Source: Paenibacillus psychroresistens
GTDB taxonomy: Bacteria > Bacillota > Bacilli > Paenibacillales > NBRC-103111
Length of the DNA stretch: 64,000 nucleotides
Reading direction: 5' to 3'
NCBI RefSeq assembly: GCF_009728935.1
Contig: NZ_CP034235.1
Location: 6,461,501-6,525,500 of the forward strand
The notes under the pieces were generated by a model, which saw only the letters and a list, made by a program, of their open reading frames with translations, was not told where the DNA came from and made no database searches. This document shows, piece after piece, positions 51,931 to 60,955 of the stretch. The position numbers were made by a program, and so were the translations under genes. Position 1 is the first letter of the stretch, and each line of letters opens with the position of its first letter.

Positions 51931-52492
51931 GAGCTAGATTTAAAGCGGCCACGTCGCTTTAAATTCACCCATTCGGCGATTGAGCTAGTTTTAAAGCGGC
52001 CACGTTGCTTTAAATTCACCCATTCGGCGATTGAGCTAGTTTTAAAGCGGCCACGTCGCTTTAAATTCACCCATTCGGCGATTGAGCTAGTTTTAAAGCG
52101 GCCACGTCGCTTTAAATTCACCCATTCGGCGGCTGAGCTGGTTTTAAAGCGGCCTCGGCGCTTTGCATCCACCCATTCGGCGGTCGAGCTAGTTTTAAAG
52201 CGGTCACGCCGCTTTAAATTCACCCTTTCGGCGATTGAGCTAGTTTTTAAAGCGGCCACGCCGCTTTAAATTCATCCTTTAGGCGATTGAGCTAGTTTTA
52301 AAGCGGCCACGTCGCTTTAAATTCACCCATTCGACGGGAGAGCTAGTTTTAAAGCGGCGCCGTCGCTTTAAATTCACCCATTCGACGGGAGAGCTAGTTT
52401 TAAAGCGGCGCCGTCGCTTTAAATTCACCCATTCGACGGGAGAGCTGGTTTTAAAGCGGCCATATCGCTTTACTCTACTGGTTCGGTCGCAC
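51931..52492. repeat. Tandem array of eleven 51-bp units, most with an inverted repeat
   Basis: Units begin with GAGCTAG or GAGCTGG at 51931, 51982, 52033, 52084, 52135, 52186, 52237, 52289, 52340, 52391 and 52442; the seventh has one extra T and the last is cut short. The core of most units is TTTAAAGCG-N7-CGCTTTAAA, a 9-bp stem with a 7-nt loop, followed by TTCACCCATTCGRCG. On the minus strand 51 bp equal 17 codons, and part of the array can be read as RFKTSS-type protein repeats, but an in-frame stop in one unit and the frameshift break this frame, and no start with a ribosome binding site exists. I therefore call it DNA or RNA structure, not a gene. Confidence 0.85.
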
Positions 52493-52500
52493 TATGAGTG

Positions 52501-52566
52501 TTTTTCAGCATTACAGTCAGCTTTCTTGGTTACTTTAGTGCTCAAGAGAGTTTTTCAGCATTACAG
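52501..52566. repeat. Direct repeat pair next to the 51-bp array
   Basis: TTTTTCAGCATTACAG occurs at 52501-52516 and 52551-52566, 50 bp apart, close to the 51-bp period of the neighbouring array. It may be the remains of a second repeat type. No gene is seen from 52493 to 52638. Confidence 0.6.
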
Positions 52567-52572
52567 GCAAAT

Positions 52573-52610
52573 CTAAATAAACGTCATCCCCGGTATATCG
52601 GAAATGACGT
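52573..52610 (-). terminator. Terminator of the pfl operon
   Basis: ACGTCAT and ATGACGT pair over 7 bp, with an inner CCG/CGG helix, and the minus strand continues TTTATTTAG. It lies about 30 bp after the pflA stop at 52639. Confidence 0.7.
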
Positions 52611-52638
52611 TAGCAACTATATCTACTCTTATACAAAT

Positions 52639-53361
52639 TTACCCACGCCCTAGCTCAATAATAGCTCTAGCACGCTCCACCTCTTGATCTGTTGGCGACT
52701 CGATACCTTCTAAAGGGTATGTTTTGTTCATTTGCTGCCATTTGTATACTCCCATACGATGGTAAGGGAGAATTTCGATGCGTTCCACATTGCTGAGACC
52801 GCCAATAAAACGACCTAATTCAAACAAGTCCGCATAATCATCGGTGAGGCCGGGTACAAGCACATGACGAATCCACACTGGTTTATGAATTTTGGAGAGA
52901 GACTCTGCGAATTGGAGAATCCGCTCATTGGACTGACCTGTCAATAAAAGGTGCTTTTCCGGGTTTATCTGCTTTAAATCCAGCAAAACCAAATCCGTCC
53001 CTTCCATCAAACCTTTGAGATGGCTTGGCTCACAAAAGCCTGAAGTATCGAGGGTCGTATGAAGACCCCAACGTTTTTTAATTTCTTTAAAGAGCCGAGC
53101 TAAGAAAGCCGCCTGTAAAGTCGGCTCTCCACCCGTTACGGTAATTCCCCCGCCAGAGCTGCGGTAATAATGAAGATAAGGCTCAATTTCGCTTAGTAGC
53201 TCCTCAACCTCAACTTTACGCCCAATCGTCGTATCCCAGCTATCTGGATTATGGCAATATTGACATTGCAAAGCACAGCCTTGCATGAATAATACAAAAC
53301 GTATGCCTGGTCCATCCAAGGCACCGAAGGTCTCAATCGAATGAATGCGCCCCTTCATCAC
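52639..53361 (-). CDS. pflA: Pyruvate formate-lyase activating enzyme
   Basis: A 240-residue radical-SAM enzyme that makes the glycyl radical on PflB. The N-terminal GALDGPGIRFVLFMQGC and the CxxxCxxC cluster motif in GCALQCQYCHNP (C29, C33, C36) are intact, as is the SAM motif SGGGITVTGGEP. It starts with GTG overlapping the pflB stop by 4 nt, so it is translationally coupled to its substrate. It acts only without oxygen. Confidence 0.96.
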   Translation of the reverse strand: MMKGRIHSIETFGALDGPGIRFVLFMQGCALQCQYCHNPDSWDTTIGRKVEVEELLSEIEPYLHYYRSSGGGITVTGGEPTLQAAFLARLFKEIKKRWGLHTTLDTSGFCEPSHLKGLMEGTDLVLLDLKQINPEKHLLLTGQSNERILQFAESLSKIHKPVWIRHVLVPGLTDDYADLFELGRFIGGLSNVERIEILPYHRMGVYKWQQMNKTYPLEGIESPTDQEVERARAIIELGRG

Positions 53362-55628
53362 ATCGTACCGTGGAATGTCCGGTTAATGACATCCAGCTGC
53401 TGCTCCCGAGTTAGCTTAATAAAGTTTACCGCATAACCGGATACTCTAATGGTCAGTTGAGGATAGTTCTCCGGGTGCTCCATAGCATCCAGCAGCTTGG
53501 AGCGATCAAACACATTGACATTCAGATGATGTCCTCCACTAACCATATATCCATCTAGCAAGGATGCTAAATTATCAATTCGTGTTAATTCCTCCCGACC
53601 AAGTGCTTTTGGAATAATCGAGAAAGTATTGGATATTCCATCCTGACAGCTAGCATATGGAATTTTGGCGACTGAATTCAATGAAGCCAAAGCACCTTTA
53701 CGGTCACGGCCATGCATCGGATTCGCACCAGGAGCAAACGGCTCCCCAGCTTTACGTCCATCAGGCGTGCTCCCGGTTTTCTTCCCATAAACGACGTTAG
53801 ATGTAATGGTCAGGATAGACAGAGTCGGAACCGCATTTCGATACGTATGATGCTTTCGCAGCTTGTTCATGAATAATTCAGTAATCTCAAGTGCGATTTT
53901 ATCAACACGATCATCATTATTCCCAAACTGCGGATATTCACCCGTTATATCGAACTCAACAGCAATGCCTTTGTCATTACGGATTGGAATAACCTTGGTG
54001 TGTTTAATCGCACTTAAGCTATCGGCAACAACAGATAATCCAGCAATTCCGCAAGCCATGGTACGTAGAATTTCAGCATCATGCAGTGCCAATTCTAAGC
54101 GTTCATAGCTATATTTGTCATGCATGTAATGGATTACGTTTAATGTGTTTATATAGAGTTCGGCAAGCCATTCCAATACTTCCTCATATTTCTGCATTAC
54201 CTCATCGTAATCTAATACTTCAGAGGTAATCGGCGCAGTGGCAGGAGCGACTTGAATACCTAGCTTTTCGTCGATCCCGCCGTTTATCGCATAAAGCAAT
54301 GCTTTGCCTAAATTAGCACGTGCTCCGAAAAATTGCAGCTGCTTGCCAATTCGCATAGCAGAAACACAACAGGCTATGCCATAATCGTCTCCATGATAGG
54401 GACGCATTAAGTCATCACTCTCATACTGAATCGAGCTTGTTTCAATCGAGACTTTAGCACAGAAGTCTTTAAAGCCTTTCGGGAGCTTTTCCGACCACAG
54501 TACGGTTAAATTAGGTTCTGGCGCAGGTCCTAGGTTATAAAGAGTATGCATGAACCGGAAAGAATTACGAGTCACACGTGTTTCACCACTTAATGCCATG
54601 CCGCCAATACATTCCGTAACCCAGGTTGGGTCGCCACTGAACAGTTCATTGTATTCTGGAGTTCTGAGGAACTTAACTATCCGCAGCTTCATTATAAAAT
54701 GGTCCATCAGTTCTTGCGCTTCATTCTCTGTAATAACCCCGTTCTTGAGATCACGATCTATATAGATATCTAAGAAGCTCGATACTCGGCCTAAGCTCAT
54801 GGCCGCTCCATTTTGCTCTTTGACTGCTGCGAGATAAGCGAAGTAAAGCCATTGCACAGCTTCTTTAGCATTTGCAGCGGGCTTAGAAATATCAAAGCCA
54901 TAGCTTTGTGCCATAACCTTCAATTCCTGCAAGCTGCGAATTTGCTCGGAATGCTCTTCACGTGCACGGATAATAGTGTCTGTCATTGTTTTATTTTCTA
55001 AATTCAGCAAGTCTTTTTTCTTGTTCGCAATCAGAAAATCCACACCATATAAGGTTACACGACGATAATCACCGATGATACGCCCACGGCCATAGGCATC
55101 AGGAAGGCCAGTAATAATAGCTGCTTTACGGGCCGTCTTCATTTCTGTAGTATAAGCATCAAAAACACCTTGATTATGCGTCTTACGAACATCCGTAAAA
55201 ATTTGTTCAATCTCCTTAGGCAGTTGGAATCCATAAGCTTCACAGGCATCAATCACCATTCGGATGCCGCCAAAGGGTTGAATCGAGCGTTTTAAAGGGG
55301 CATCCGTTTGCATACCGACAATTTGCTCTTTGCTTTGATCTATATACCCTGCCGCATGAGAGGTTATGGTCGAGATCGTATTCAAATCGATATCCAATAC
55401 GCCTCCGTTTTCTCGCTCTAAACGAGTAAGCTCGGCTATTTTCTGCCATAGAAATTTCGTAGCTTCTGTAGCAGGGGCTAAGAAAGCAGCATCTCCATGA
55501 TAAGGAGTCAAATTCTGTTCAATAAAGTCATTCACATCAATTTGCTGCTCCCAGTTACCCGGTTTAAAACCTAGCCAAGCCTTTTTTTCGATTGATTCTA
55601 TATGTTTCACTTCAGCCCTGATTGTCAT
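53358..55628 (-). CDS. pflB: Formate C-acetyltransferase (pyruvate formate-lyase)
   Basis: A 756-residue glycyl-radical enzyme that cleaves pyruvate with CoA to acetyl-CoA and formate. The two adjacent catalytic cysteines are in GIACCVSAM (about residue 415), and the glycyl-radical loop RVSGYAV lies about 25 residues from the C-terminus. GAGGAGG lies 8 nt before ATG. It is 53 bp downstream of adhE with no clear own promoter, and pflA follows; the three probably form one operon under the Fnr boxes before adhE. Confidence 0.97.
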   Translation of the reverse strand: MTIRAEVKHIESIEKKAWLGFKPGNWEQQIDVNDFIEQNLTPYHGDAAFLAPATEATKFLWQKIAELTRLERENGGVLDIDLNTISTITSHAAGYIDQSKEQIVGMQTDAPLKRSIQPFGGIRMVIDACEAYGFQLPKEIEQIFTDVRKTHNQGVFDAYTTEMKTARKAAIITGLPDAYGRGRIIGDYRRVTLYGVDFLIANKKKDLLNLENKTMTDTIIRAREEHSEQIRSLQELKVMAQSYGFDISKPAANAKEAVQWLYFAYLAAVKEQNGAAMSLGRVSSFLDIYIDRDLKNGVITENEAQELMDHFIMKLRIVKFLRTPEYNELFSGDPTWVTECIGGMALSGETRVTRNSFRFMHTLYNLGPAPEPNLTVLWSEKLPKGFKDFCAKVSIETSSIQYESDDLMRPYHGDDYGIACCVSAMRIGKQLQFFGARANLGKALLYAINGGIDEKLGIQVAPATAPITSEVLDYDEVMQKYEEVLEWLAELYINTLNVIHYMHDKYSYERLELALHDAEILRTMACGIAGLSVVADSLSAIKHTKVIPIRNDKGIAVEFDITGEYPQFGNNDDRVDKIALEITELFMNKLRKHHTYRNAVPTLSILTITSNVVYGKKTGSTPDGRKAGEPFAPGANPMHGRDRKGALASLNSVAKIPYASCQDGISNTFSIIPKALGREELTRIDNLASLLDGYMVSGGHHLNVNVFDRSKLLDAMEHPENYPQLTIRVSGYAVNFIKLTREQQLDVINRTFHGTM

Positions 55629-55681
55629 TTAGAATACCTCCTCAGAATTTTCTTCAAAAAATTCTCTTCGTAAGCATAATC

Positions 55682-58294
55682 TTAGATTGTGCCTTTACCA
55701 TAAAAGGCCTGACGATAGATATCTGCTAATTCCGTAACTAGCGGCATTCTTGGATTCGCGGTGGTACATTGGTCTTCGAATGCACGATCTGCCAAATAAT
55801 CAACTCTTGCTTCAAATTGCATCGGGTCAAAGCCAAGGTCTTGAAATCTCTCTTCAATTCCCAATTTTTTATTGAGCTTATCGATTGCATCAATCAGGCT
55901 AGTTACACCTTCTTCTGTTGTACGAGCTTGTAAACCAAGCATACGTGCAATTTCTGCATAGCGAATATCAGCAACAAAATGATCATATTTCGGAAACGAA
56001 GCAAACTTGGTTGGTTTGGATGCGTTGTATCGAATAACATAAGGCAATAGGATTGCATTAGTACGTCCGTGAGCCGTATGATACTCACCACCCCATTTAT
56101 GCGCCAAGCTGTGGTTAATGCCTAAAAATGCATTGGCAAACGCCATTCCAGCGATAGATGAAGCATTATGCATTTTTTCACGGGCCAAAGGATTAGCAGT
56201 AGCAAAAGAAGATTCTAAATATTCGAATACCAATTGAATAGCTTTCATCGCTAATCCGTCTGTAAAGTCACTTGCCATAACGGAAACATAAGCCTCAATC
56301 GCATGTGTCAATACATCCATTCCAGTATCAGCAACCGCTGTTTTAGGCAATGAATACACATAATCTGGATCAATAATAGCCACATCCGGCGTTAGCTCAT
56401 AATCAGCCAAAGGATACTTGGTATTGCCTTTACTCTTATCGGTAATTACAGCAAAGGAAGTCACTTCAGAACCCGTACCCGAAGTCGTAGGAATCGCCAC
56501 GAACTGTGCTTTCTTTCCTAGTCTGGGATACTTGTAAATCCGTTTGCGGATATCCATAAATTTCTGTTTAAGCGATTGAAAGTCGGTATCCGGATATTCA
56601 TAGAACAACCACATCGCTTTTGCTGCATCCATTGGAGAGCCTCCGCCAAGCGCAATAATACAATCGGGTTGAAACCGATTCATCGCTGCTGTTCCACGGT
56701 CCACTGTATCAACGGATGGATCTGGCTCCACCTCGGAGAAAATCTCAATTAAAACCGGTGTTTTCCGTTTACGCAAATAATGCTCTACCCGTTCCACATA
56801 GCCAAGTTTAACCATCATCGGATCTGTAACAATCAATACTCGTGTGATATCCGGCATTTTCTCCAAATATTGAGTTGCGCCTTTTTCAAAATAAACTTTA
56901 GCTGGAATCTTGAACCATTGCATATTCACCGTTCTATGAGCAACTCTTTTAATATTCAAAAGATTAACAGCTGTTACATTGGAAGTGGTCGAGTTATGGC
57001 CATACGAGCCGCAGCCAAGTGTCAGCGAAGGTAAATTTGTATTGTAAATATCACCAATCGCACCGTGTGTTGAAGGCGAATTAATAATAATTCGACCTGT
57101 TGGCATTTTTGCCGCGAAAGCTTTAATGACATTATCATCTGTAGAATGAATAACCGACGAATGTCCCATGCCGCCATAGGCTACAATTTCAGCAGCGCGT
57201 TCTGTTCCTTGCTCGGCGTTTTTCACTTTGTAGCAAGCTAGAACTGGACAAAGCTTCTCTGCAGACAATGGGAAATCCCGGCCAACGCCATTAATTTCAG
57301 CAACTAAAATTTTCGTATCGGCTGGAACAGCTACCCCTGCCATTGTTGCAATTGTTAAAGCAGGCTGGCCGACAATAACGGCATTTACCGCACATTTTTC
57401 TGGATGAATGACCAGTTTGGAAACCAAAGCCGTTTCGGCTTTATTCAGAAAATAACAACCCATCTCCATCATTAGCTTCTTAGCTTGCTCATATATTGGC
57501 TCTTCAAGAATTACCGCTTGCTCGGAAGCACAGATCATGCCATTATCAAATGTTTTCGATAAGATTAAGTCATTGACCGCTTGCTTTAAGTTGGCTGTTT
57601 TTTCAATAAAGCATGGCACATTACCTGCACCCACTCCTAACGCGGGTTTTCCAGTACTGTAGGCTGCTTTAACCATACTCGGACCACCCGTTGCAAGAAT
57701 TAAGGCCACATCAGGATGATTCATCAACAAGGATGTGGCTTCAATGGATGGATTCTCAATCCACTGAATGCAATGCTTAGGAGCTCCGCATTTAACCGCA
57801 GCATCCAATAATGTGGCCGCAGCCGATGCACTGCAGTTTTGTGCTGAAGGATGGAAACCAAAGATAATTGGGTTCCGCGTTTTTATAGCAATTAAAGATT
57901 TAAACATCGTGGTAGACGTTGGGTTAGTAACCGGAGTAACACCCGCAATAATCCCAACTGGCTCTGCTACCTTCTGATAATGCTCGTAAGGGTTATCTTC
58001 AATTACACCAACTGTCTTTTCAGCCTTGATGCTATGATAAATGTACTCTGTTGCAAATATATTCTTCGTGATCTTATCTTCATAAACACCTCTGCCAGTT
58101 TCTTCAATTGCATGCTTAGCCAGCACCATATGACGATCAAGACCGGCTAAAGCCATATGCTGCACTATATGATCAATTTGCTCTTGATCCATCTTCATAA
58201 ATTCTTCCTGGGCTGCTATTGCTTGCTTAACCAAACGATTAACTTCCACTTCTGCCGCACTAGGTTCATTAATCTTAATTTCTTTTACGATCAT
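55682..58294 (-). CDS. adhE: Bifunctional acetaldehyde-CoA/alcohol dehydrogenase
   Basis: AdhE of 870 residues from the ATG at 58294, which has GGAGG 8 nt upstream; an upstream ATG at 58324 would lie only about 5 nt after the expected transcription start. The N-terminal CoA-acylating aldehyde dehydrogenase has catalytic Cys in MICASEQAV (about residue 235), and the C-terminal iron-dependent alcohol dehydrogenase has GGGSPMDAAKAMW and the iron-binding His in HAIEAYVS and HSLAHKWGGEYHTAHG. It turns acetyl-CoA into ethanol and reoxidises NADH in fermentation. Fnr boxes lie just upstream. Confidence 0.97.
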   Translation of the reverse strand: MIVKEIKINEPSAAEVEVNRLVKQAIAAQEEFMKMDQEQIDHIVQHMALAGLDRHMVLAKHAIEETGRGVYEDKITKNIFATEYIYHSIKAEKTVGVIEDNPYEHYQKVAEPVGIIAGVTPVTNPTSTTMFKSLIAIKTRNPIIFGFHPSAQNCSASAAATLLDAAVKCGAPKHCIQWIENPSIEATSLLMNHPDVALILATGGPSMVKAAYSTGKPALGVGAGNVPCFIEKTANLKQAVNDLILSKTFDNGMICASEQAVILEEPIYEQAKKLMMEMGCYFLNKAETALVSKLVIHPEKCAVNAVIVGQPALTIATMAGVAVPADTKILVAEINGVGRDFPLSAEKLCPVLACYKVKNAEQGTERAAEIVAYGGMGHSSVIHSTDDNVIKAFAAKMPTGRIIINSPSTHGAIGDIYNTNLPSLTLGCGSYGHNSTTSNVTAVNLLNIKRVAHRTVNMQWFKIPAKVYFEKGATQYLEKMPDITRVLIVTDPMMVKLGYVERVEHYLRKRKTPVLIEIFSEVEPDPSVDTVDRGTAAMNRFQPDCIIALGGGSPMDAAKAMWLFYEYPDTDFQSLKQKFMDIRKRIYKYPRLGKKAQFVAIPTTSGTGSEVTSFAVITDKSKGNTKYPLADYELTPDVAIIDPDYVYSLPKTAVADTGMDVLTHAIEAYVSVMASDFTDGLAMKAIQLVFEYLESSFATANPLAREKMHNASSIAGMAFANAFLGINHSLAHKWGGEYHTAHGRTNAILLPYVIRYNASKPTKFASFPKYDHFVADIRYAEIARMLGLQARTTEEGVTSLIDAIDKLNKKLGIEERFQDLGFDPMQFEARVDYLADRAFEDQCTTANPRMPLVTELADIYRQAFYGKGTI

Positions 58295-58335
58295 ATTTAA
58301 CGCCTCCATATTCTTTCTATCCATCTCATATCCTT

Positions 58336-58399
58336 ATTATGAACGGCTTAAACTTAATCAACAGTGACTTTTATCACACCTCATGTGAAAGTTTTCACT
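58336..58399 (-). promoter_or_regulatory. adhE promoter with two Fnr boxes
   Basis: The -10 CATAAT is at 58336-58341 (minus). Box 1, AGTGA-CTTTTA-TCACA (58363-58378), is centred at about -41.5; box 2, TGTGA-AAGTTT-TCACT (58384-58399), is 21 bp further upstream, at -62.5. Each fits TGTGA-N6-TCACA with one mismatch. This is the class II arrangement of Fnr activators. Confidence 0.75.
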
Positions 58400-58426
58400 A
58401 ATTTGAATATGCCTTTAACATTTAAA

Positions 58427-59707
58427 TTAAAGCTTAAACGCTATATCGATTTCTTTAATCTTGGCCGTATCTATAGGCACAATATTTCCCAAGCATCTCG
58501 CTGAGATAATCGCCTTAGCACTGTATTCCGCTACCTCTAATCGATCGAATGCATTTAACAAGCTATTTCCTGTAGCAATTACACAATCATTTTCTGCTAT
58601 CGCAATAGGGACATCTTTCGTAAAAATGGCAGCTGTGTCTTTTAGCGTTAAGAAGGTAGCTCCATAAGGCAATTTAGGCATGCTTCTCAATAAAATATAG
58701 CTCTCTGGAATAATTCGCGAATCAAAAATATTAGCCGTAACCGCAAAAGCCATAATGTTGGGTGGATGCGCAATGATTATAGAATCAATTTGTGGCTGTG
58801 TATCATAGATGTATTGATGCAATAAGGCAGATCGGCTTGGGTTCTTACCAACTTCTTTGCTACCGTCTTCAATGCGGACCAAATCCTCAGGCTCGAGATA
58901 TTTGCGATCCAAGCCGTATGGGGTTATTACGAATGACTGATGATCCACTCTTTGTGAAAAAGTACCTTGGGTGCTGGTGAATAATCGTTGATCATAGGAG
59001 CGCTTTATCAGCTTGCACATTTCTCGGCGAATTTCTCGTTCTTTAGCTGAATAGCCTGCAGGTACAAACTCATTCATCAGCACATCACGTTTTTTATTAA
59101 GATGCTCATCGGTAAGAGTGTTGAGAGTCCCCATTCGATTCGCCTTAATTTCTAATCTCGCACAATAATCCAGTGTTTCGAAGGCTTGGAAAGCGGATAG
59201 CAGATTTTTTTTGCCGATCACAATACCGTGGTTTTCCAGCATTACCGTATCCGTACCTTGTGCGAAAACCTTGGCTATATTTTCACCCAGCTGCTCACTT
59301 CCCGGAAGTGCATAATCGGCCATCCCCACACGCCCACAAATTAAATGATCTGTCGGCAATAGATGTAGATTGGGGATCTTTCTAACAATACTAAACGCAA
59401 CCAATGCCGGTGGATGTGCATGGACAACTGCTTTAATATCCGGTCTTGTTCTATATATCAGTTTATGAAAGGGATACTCGCTGGATGGCTTATGATTACC
59501 CACTAAGGTGCCATCCGGTTTTACGCAAACTATATCAGAACGAGTTAAAGAACCCTTATCAACACCTGCAGGAGTTATCCAGATATCTCCATTGTCATCC
59601 AGAATCGATAAATTCCCTCCAGAGGTTGTTGTCATGCCATAGCCATAAATTCTTTCCATTATCATCAATAGTTGATCGATCGGATGTAACATCTCGAATT
59701 GCATCAT
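58427..59707 (-). CDS. Tandem class II aldolase/adducin-domain protein
   Basis: A 426-residue protein with two FucA/AraD-type domains. The first (about 1-210) has the usual zinc site HAHPPAL and LENHGIV plus TTTSGGNLS and an acid in SSEYPFH, and is likely active as a fuculose- or rhamnulose-phosphate-type aldolase. The second (about 225-426) keeps TSTQGTFSQR and AHPPNIM but lacks the first His of HxH (IIIAHPP) and has AENDCVI in place of ENHG, so its zinc site is broken. Located between the adhE and mobA-like genes, it could make lactaldehyde for reduction by AdhE-type enzymes (inference). Confidence 0.82.
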   Translation of the reverse strand: MMQFEMLHPIDQLLMIMERIYGYGMTTTSGGNLSILDDNGDIWITPAGVDKGSLTRSDIVCVKPDGTLVGNHKPSSEYPFHKLIYRTRPDIKAVVHAHPPALVAFSIVRKIPNLHLLPTDHLICGRVGMADYALPGSEQLGENIAKVFAQGTDTVMLENHGIVIGKKNLLSAFQAFETLDYCARLEIKANRMGTLNTLTDEHLNKKRDVLMNEFVPAGYSAKEREIRREMCKLIKRSYDQRLFTSTQGTFSQRVDHQSFVITPYGLDRKYLEPEDLVRIEDGSKEVGKNPSRSALLHQYIYDTQPQIDSIIIAHPPNIMAFAVTANIFDSRIIPESYILLRSMPKLPYGATFLTLKDTAAIFTKDVPIAIAENDCVIATGNSLLNAFDRLEVAEYSAKAIISARCLGNIVPIDTAKIKEIDIAFKL

Positions 59708-59728
59708 AAATCACTTCTTTCTCTATTA

Positions 59729-60244
59729 TTAGGATACGATTGCATTAGCATCTAGCCTTACATCCGATAATGAACTCCAGCGAATTTCTTGTAATAAAGC
59801 TTCCACTTTAGTTACTCCTTTATTCAATAACGGCAAAGCTTTCGCAGCACACCTACGATCATAAACTCCATGCAAAGGATATAAAACATCATTAACCATT
59901 GGAATTGCGGCATCGTAACCCGATCTTTTCCGATCAAGCAGCTGCTCAACTGCACTTACATTTAAAAACGGATGTTCACCATTCACTACCCAGACATCAT
60001 GAAACTGAGCTAGACTAAAGCCAGCAAATAAGCAGCTGAGCGGGCCTTTTCCCGGTAGGCAATCTGTGATTAAACGAACACCTACATCCAACACCTGATA
60101 AAACGGCTTGGGTTCCTGAGTGACAACGATAATTTCGCTGCATAAAGTCCGCATGATTTTGATCTGATCCTGAAGCCATGGAGTATGTTCTAGAAAAATC
60201 TTTGATTTAAAAGCTCCATCTACTACTATTAGTCCTGTTATCAT
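59729..60244 (-). CDS. MobA-like nucleotidyltransferase, degenerate
   Basis: A 171-residue protein with the fold of molybdenum cofactor guanylyltransferases: ITDCLPGKGPLSCLFAGFS (about 58-76) resembles the MobA GPLAGI region, and VWVVNGEHPFL takes the place of the metal-binding CDMPFL motif. The N-terminal nucleotide loop (GGxSxRMGxDK in MobA) is absent, replaced by VVDGAFKSKIFLEH, and the Asp of the metal site is Glu/His. It may have lost catalysis or changed substrate. It is cotranscribed with a hemerythrin and a zinc-ribbon gene. Confidence 0.65.
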   Translation of the reverse strand: MITGLIVVDGAFKSKIFLEHTPWLQDQIKIMRTLCSEIIVVTQEPKPFYQVLDVGVRLITDCLPGKGPLSCLFAGFSLAQFHDVWVVNGEHPFLNVSAVEQLLDRKRSGYDAAIPMVNDVLYPLHGVYDRRCAAKALPLLNKGVTKVEALLQEIRWSSLSDVRLDANAIVS

Positions 60245-60262
60245 AGCTCTACCTGCCTTTCT

Positions 60263-60391
60263 CTAATCACCTATTGGCTTAATGGATGAATCCTTTAATT
60301 CTTCAGTACCTTCCTTGCAATCCTCGCAAATCCAGCTTTTCCCCAGCTCTTTGCCCTCATTTATTCTTCCGCAATCGTTACATGTAATCAT
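60263..60391 (-). CDS. 42-residue zinc-ribbon-like protein
   Basis: A short gene opening with ATG 60391, 5 bp... upstream of which AGGAGGAAATTACG forms a strong ribosome binding site just after the hemerythrin stop (60407). The protein has two CxxC pairs, C4-ND-C7 and C22-ED-C25, spaced as in rubredoxin-like zinc ribbons, followed by an acidic tail. It should bind one zinc or iron. It lies in the operon hemerythrin - zinc ribbon - MobA-like - aldolase, with an Fnr box at the head. The length, motif and site support a real gene. Confidence 0.8.
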   Translation of the reverse strand: MITCNDCGRINEGKELGKSWICEDCKEGTEELKDSSIKPIGD

Positions 60392-60406
60392 CGTAATTTC
60401 CTCCTT

Positions 60407-60922
60407 TTAATAGCCATATTGGTTGGAAAAATCAGCAAGTGAAGCCATGATATCTTCTTCCTTCTTGAAATGCTCAAGCAGACTGCTCAATGCTAGCTGT
60501 AAATAAGCGCTCATTTTGGCAACATCCTTGGGACTGACAGCTAATATGTTCTGATCTACAACAGAGATAAAAGCATCCATAAATTTATCTACTAGCTCAT
60601 GCTCCTGCTCAATCAGCCCGAATAGGCTTGGAATTTCATCAAAATACTGATCTACCAGCTTAAATAATACCTCTTCCTCCCAAAAAGAATGTTTCTCTAA
60701 AGCTTGTTTAAAATCTGCAATTCTCCGTCTTAAATCAGTCATGCATGCGGCCCAAATTGTAGTATCTTTTCTATAATCAATGGCCTTTACAAGGGTGCAC
60801 AGCTCCTGCAAGCTTTCACGCAGCACTCTGTGTTCTTCCTCCAAGCGTTCAATAGCTGCATTAAATTGAAAATAAGGATGAGTGCTTAGCTCCATCTGAA
60901 TTCTTGTTTTTGCATGATCCAT
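60407..60922 (-). CDS. Hemerythrin-domain protein
   Basis: A 171-residue helical protein with hemerythrin-type ligands: EEEHRVLRESL, KHSFWEEEVLF, EQEHELVDKFM and LLEHFKKEED. It would hold a di-iron site for oxygen, NO or iron. It heads the minus-strand operon continuing into the zinc ribbon, MobA-like and aldolase genes. A -10 and Fnr box (60956-60998) place it under anaerobic activation. The related hemerythrin at 43914 has the same kind of promoter. Confidence 0.87.
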   Translation of the reverse strand: MDHAKTRIQMELSTHPYFQFNAAIERLEEEHRVLRESLQELCTLVKAIDYRKDTTIWAACMTDLRRRIADFKQALEKHSFWEEEVLFKLVDQYFDEIPSLFGLIEQEHELVDKFMDAFISVVDQNILAVSPKDVAKMSAYLQLALSSLLEHFKKEEDIMASLADFSNQYGY

Positions 60923-60955
60923 TTTAATCGCTCCTCAGCATACGTCTATAACTCC

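Noticed and set aside
51894..52259. A 121-codon minus-strand reading frame made of 17-residue RFKTSS-type repeats
   Set aside because: It is a translation of part of the 51-bp tandem array, starts inside a unit without a ribosome binding site, and a stop and 1-bp insertion in neighbouring units break the frame. Its end coincides with a terminator-like hairpin.
51931..52492. CRISPR array
   Set aside because: The units are contiguous with near-identical sequence throughout; there are no unique spacers and no cas genes.
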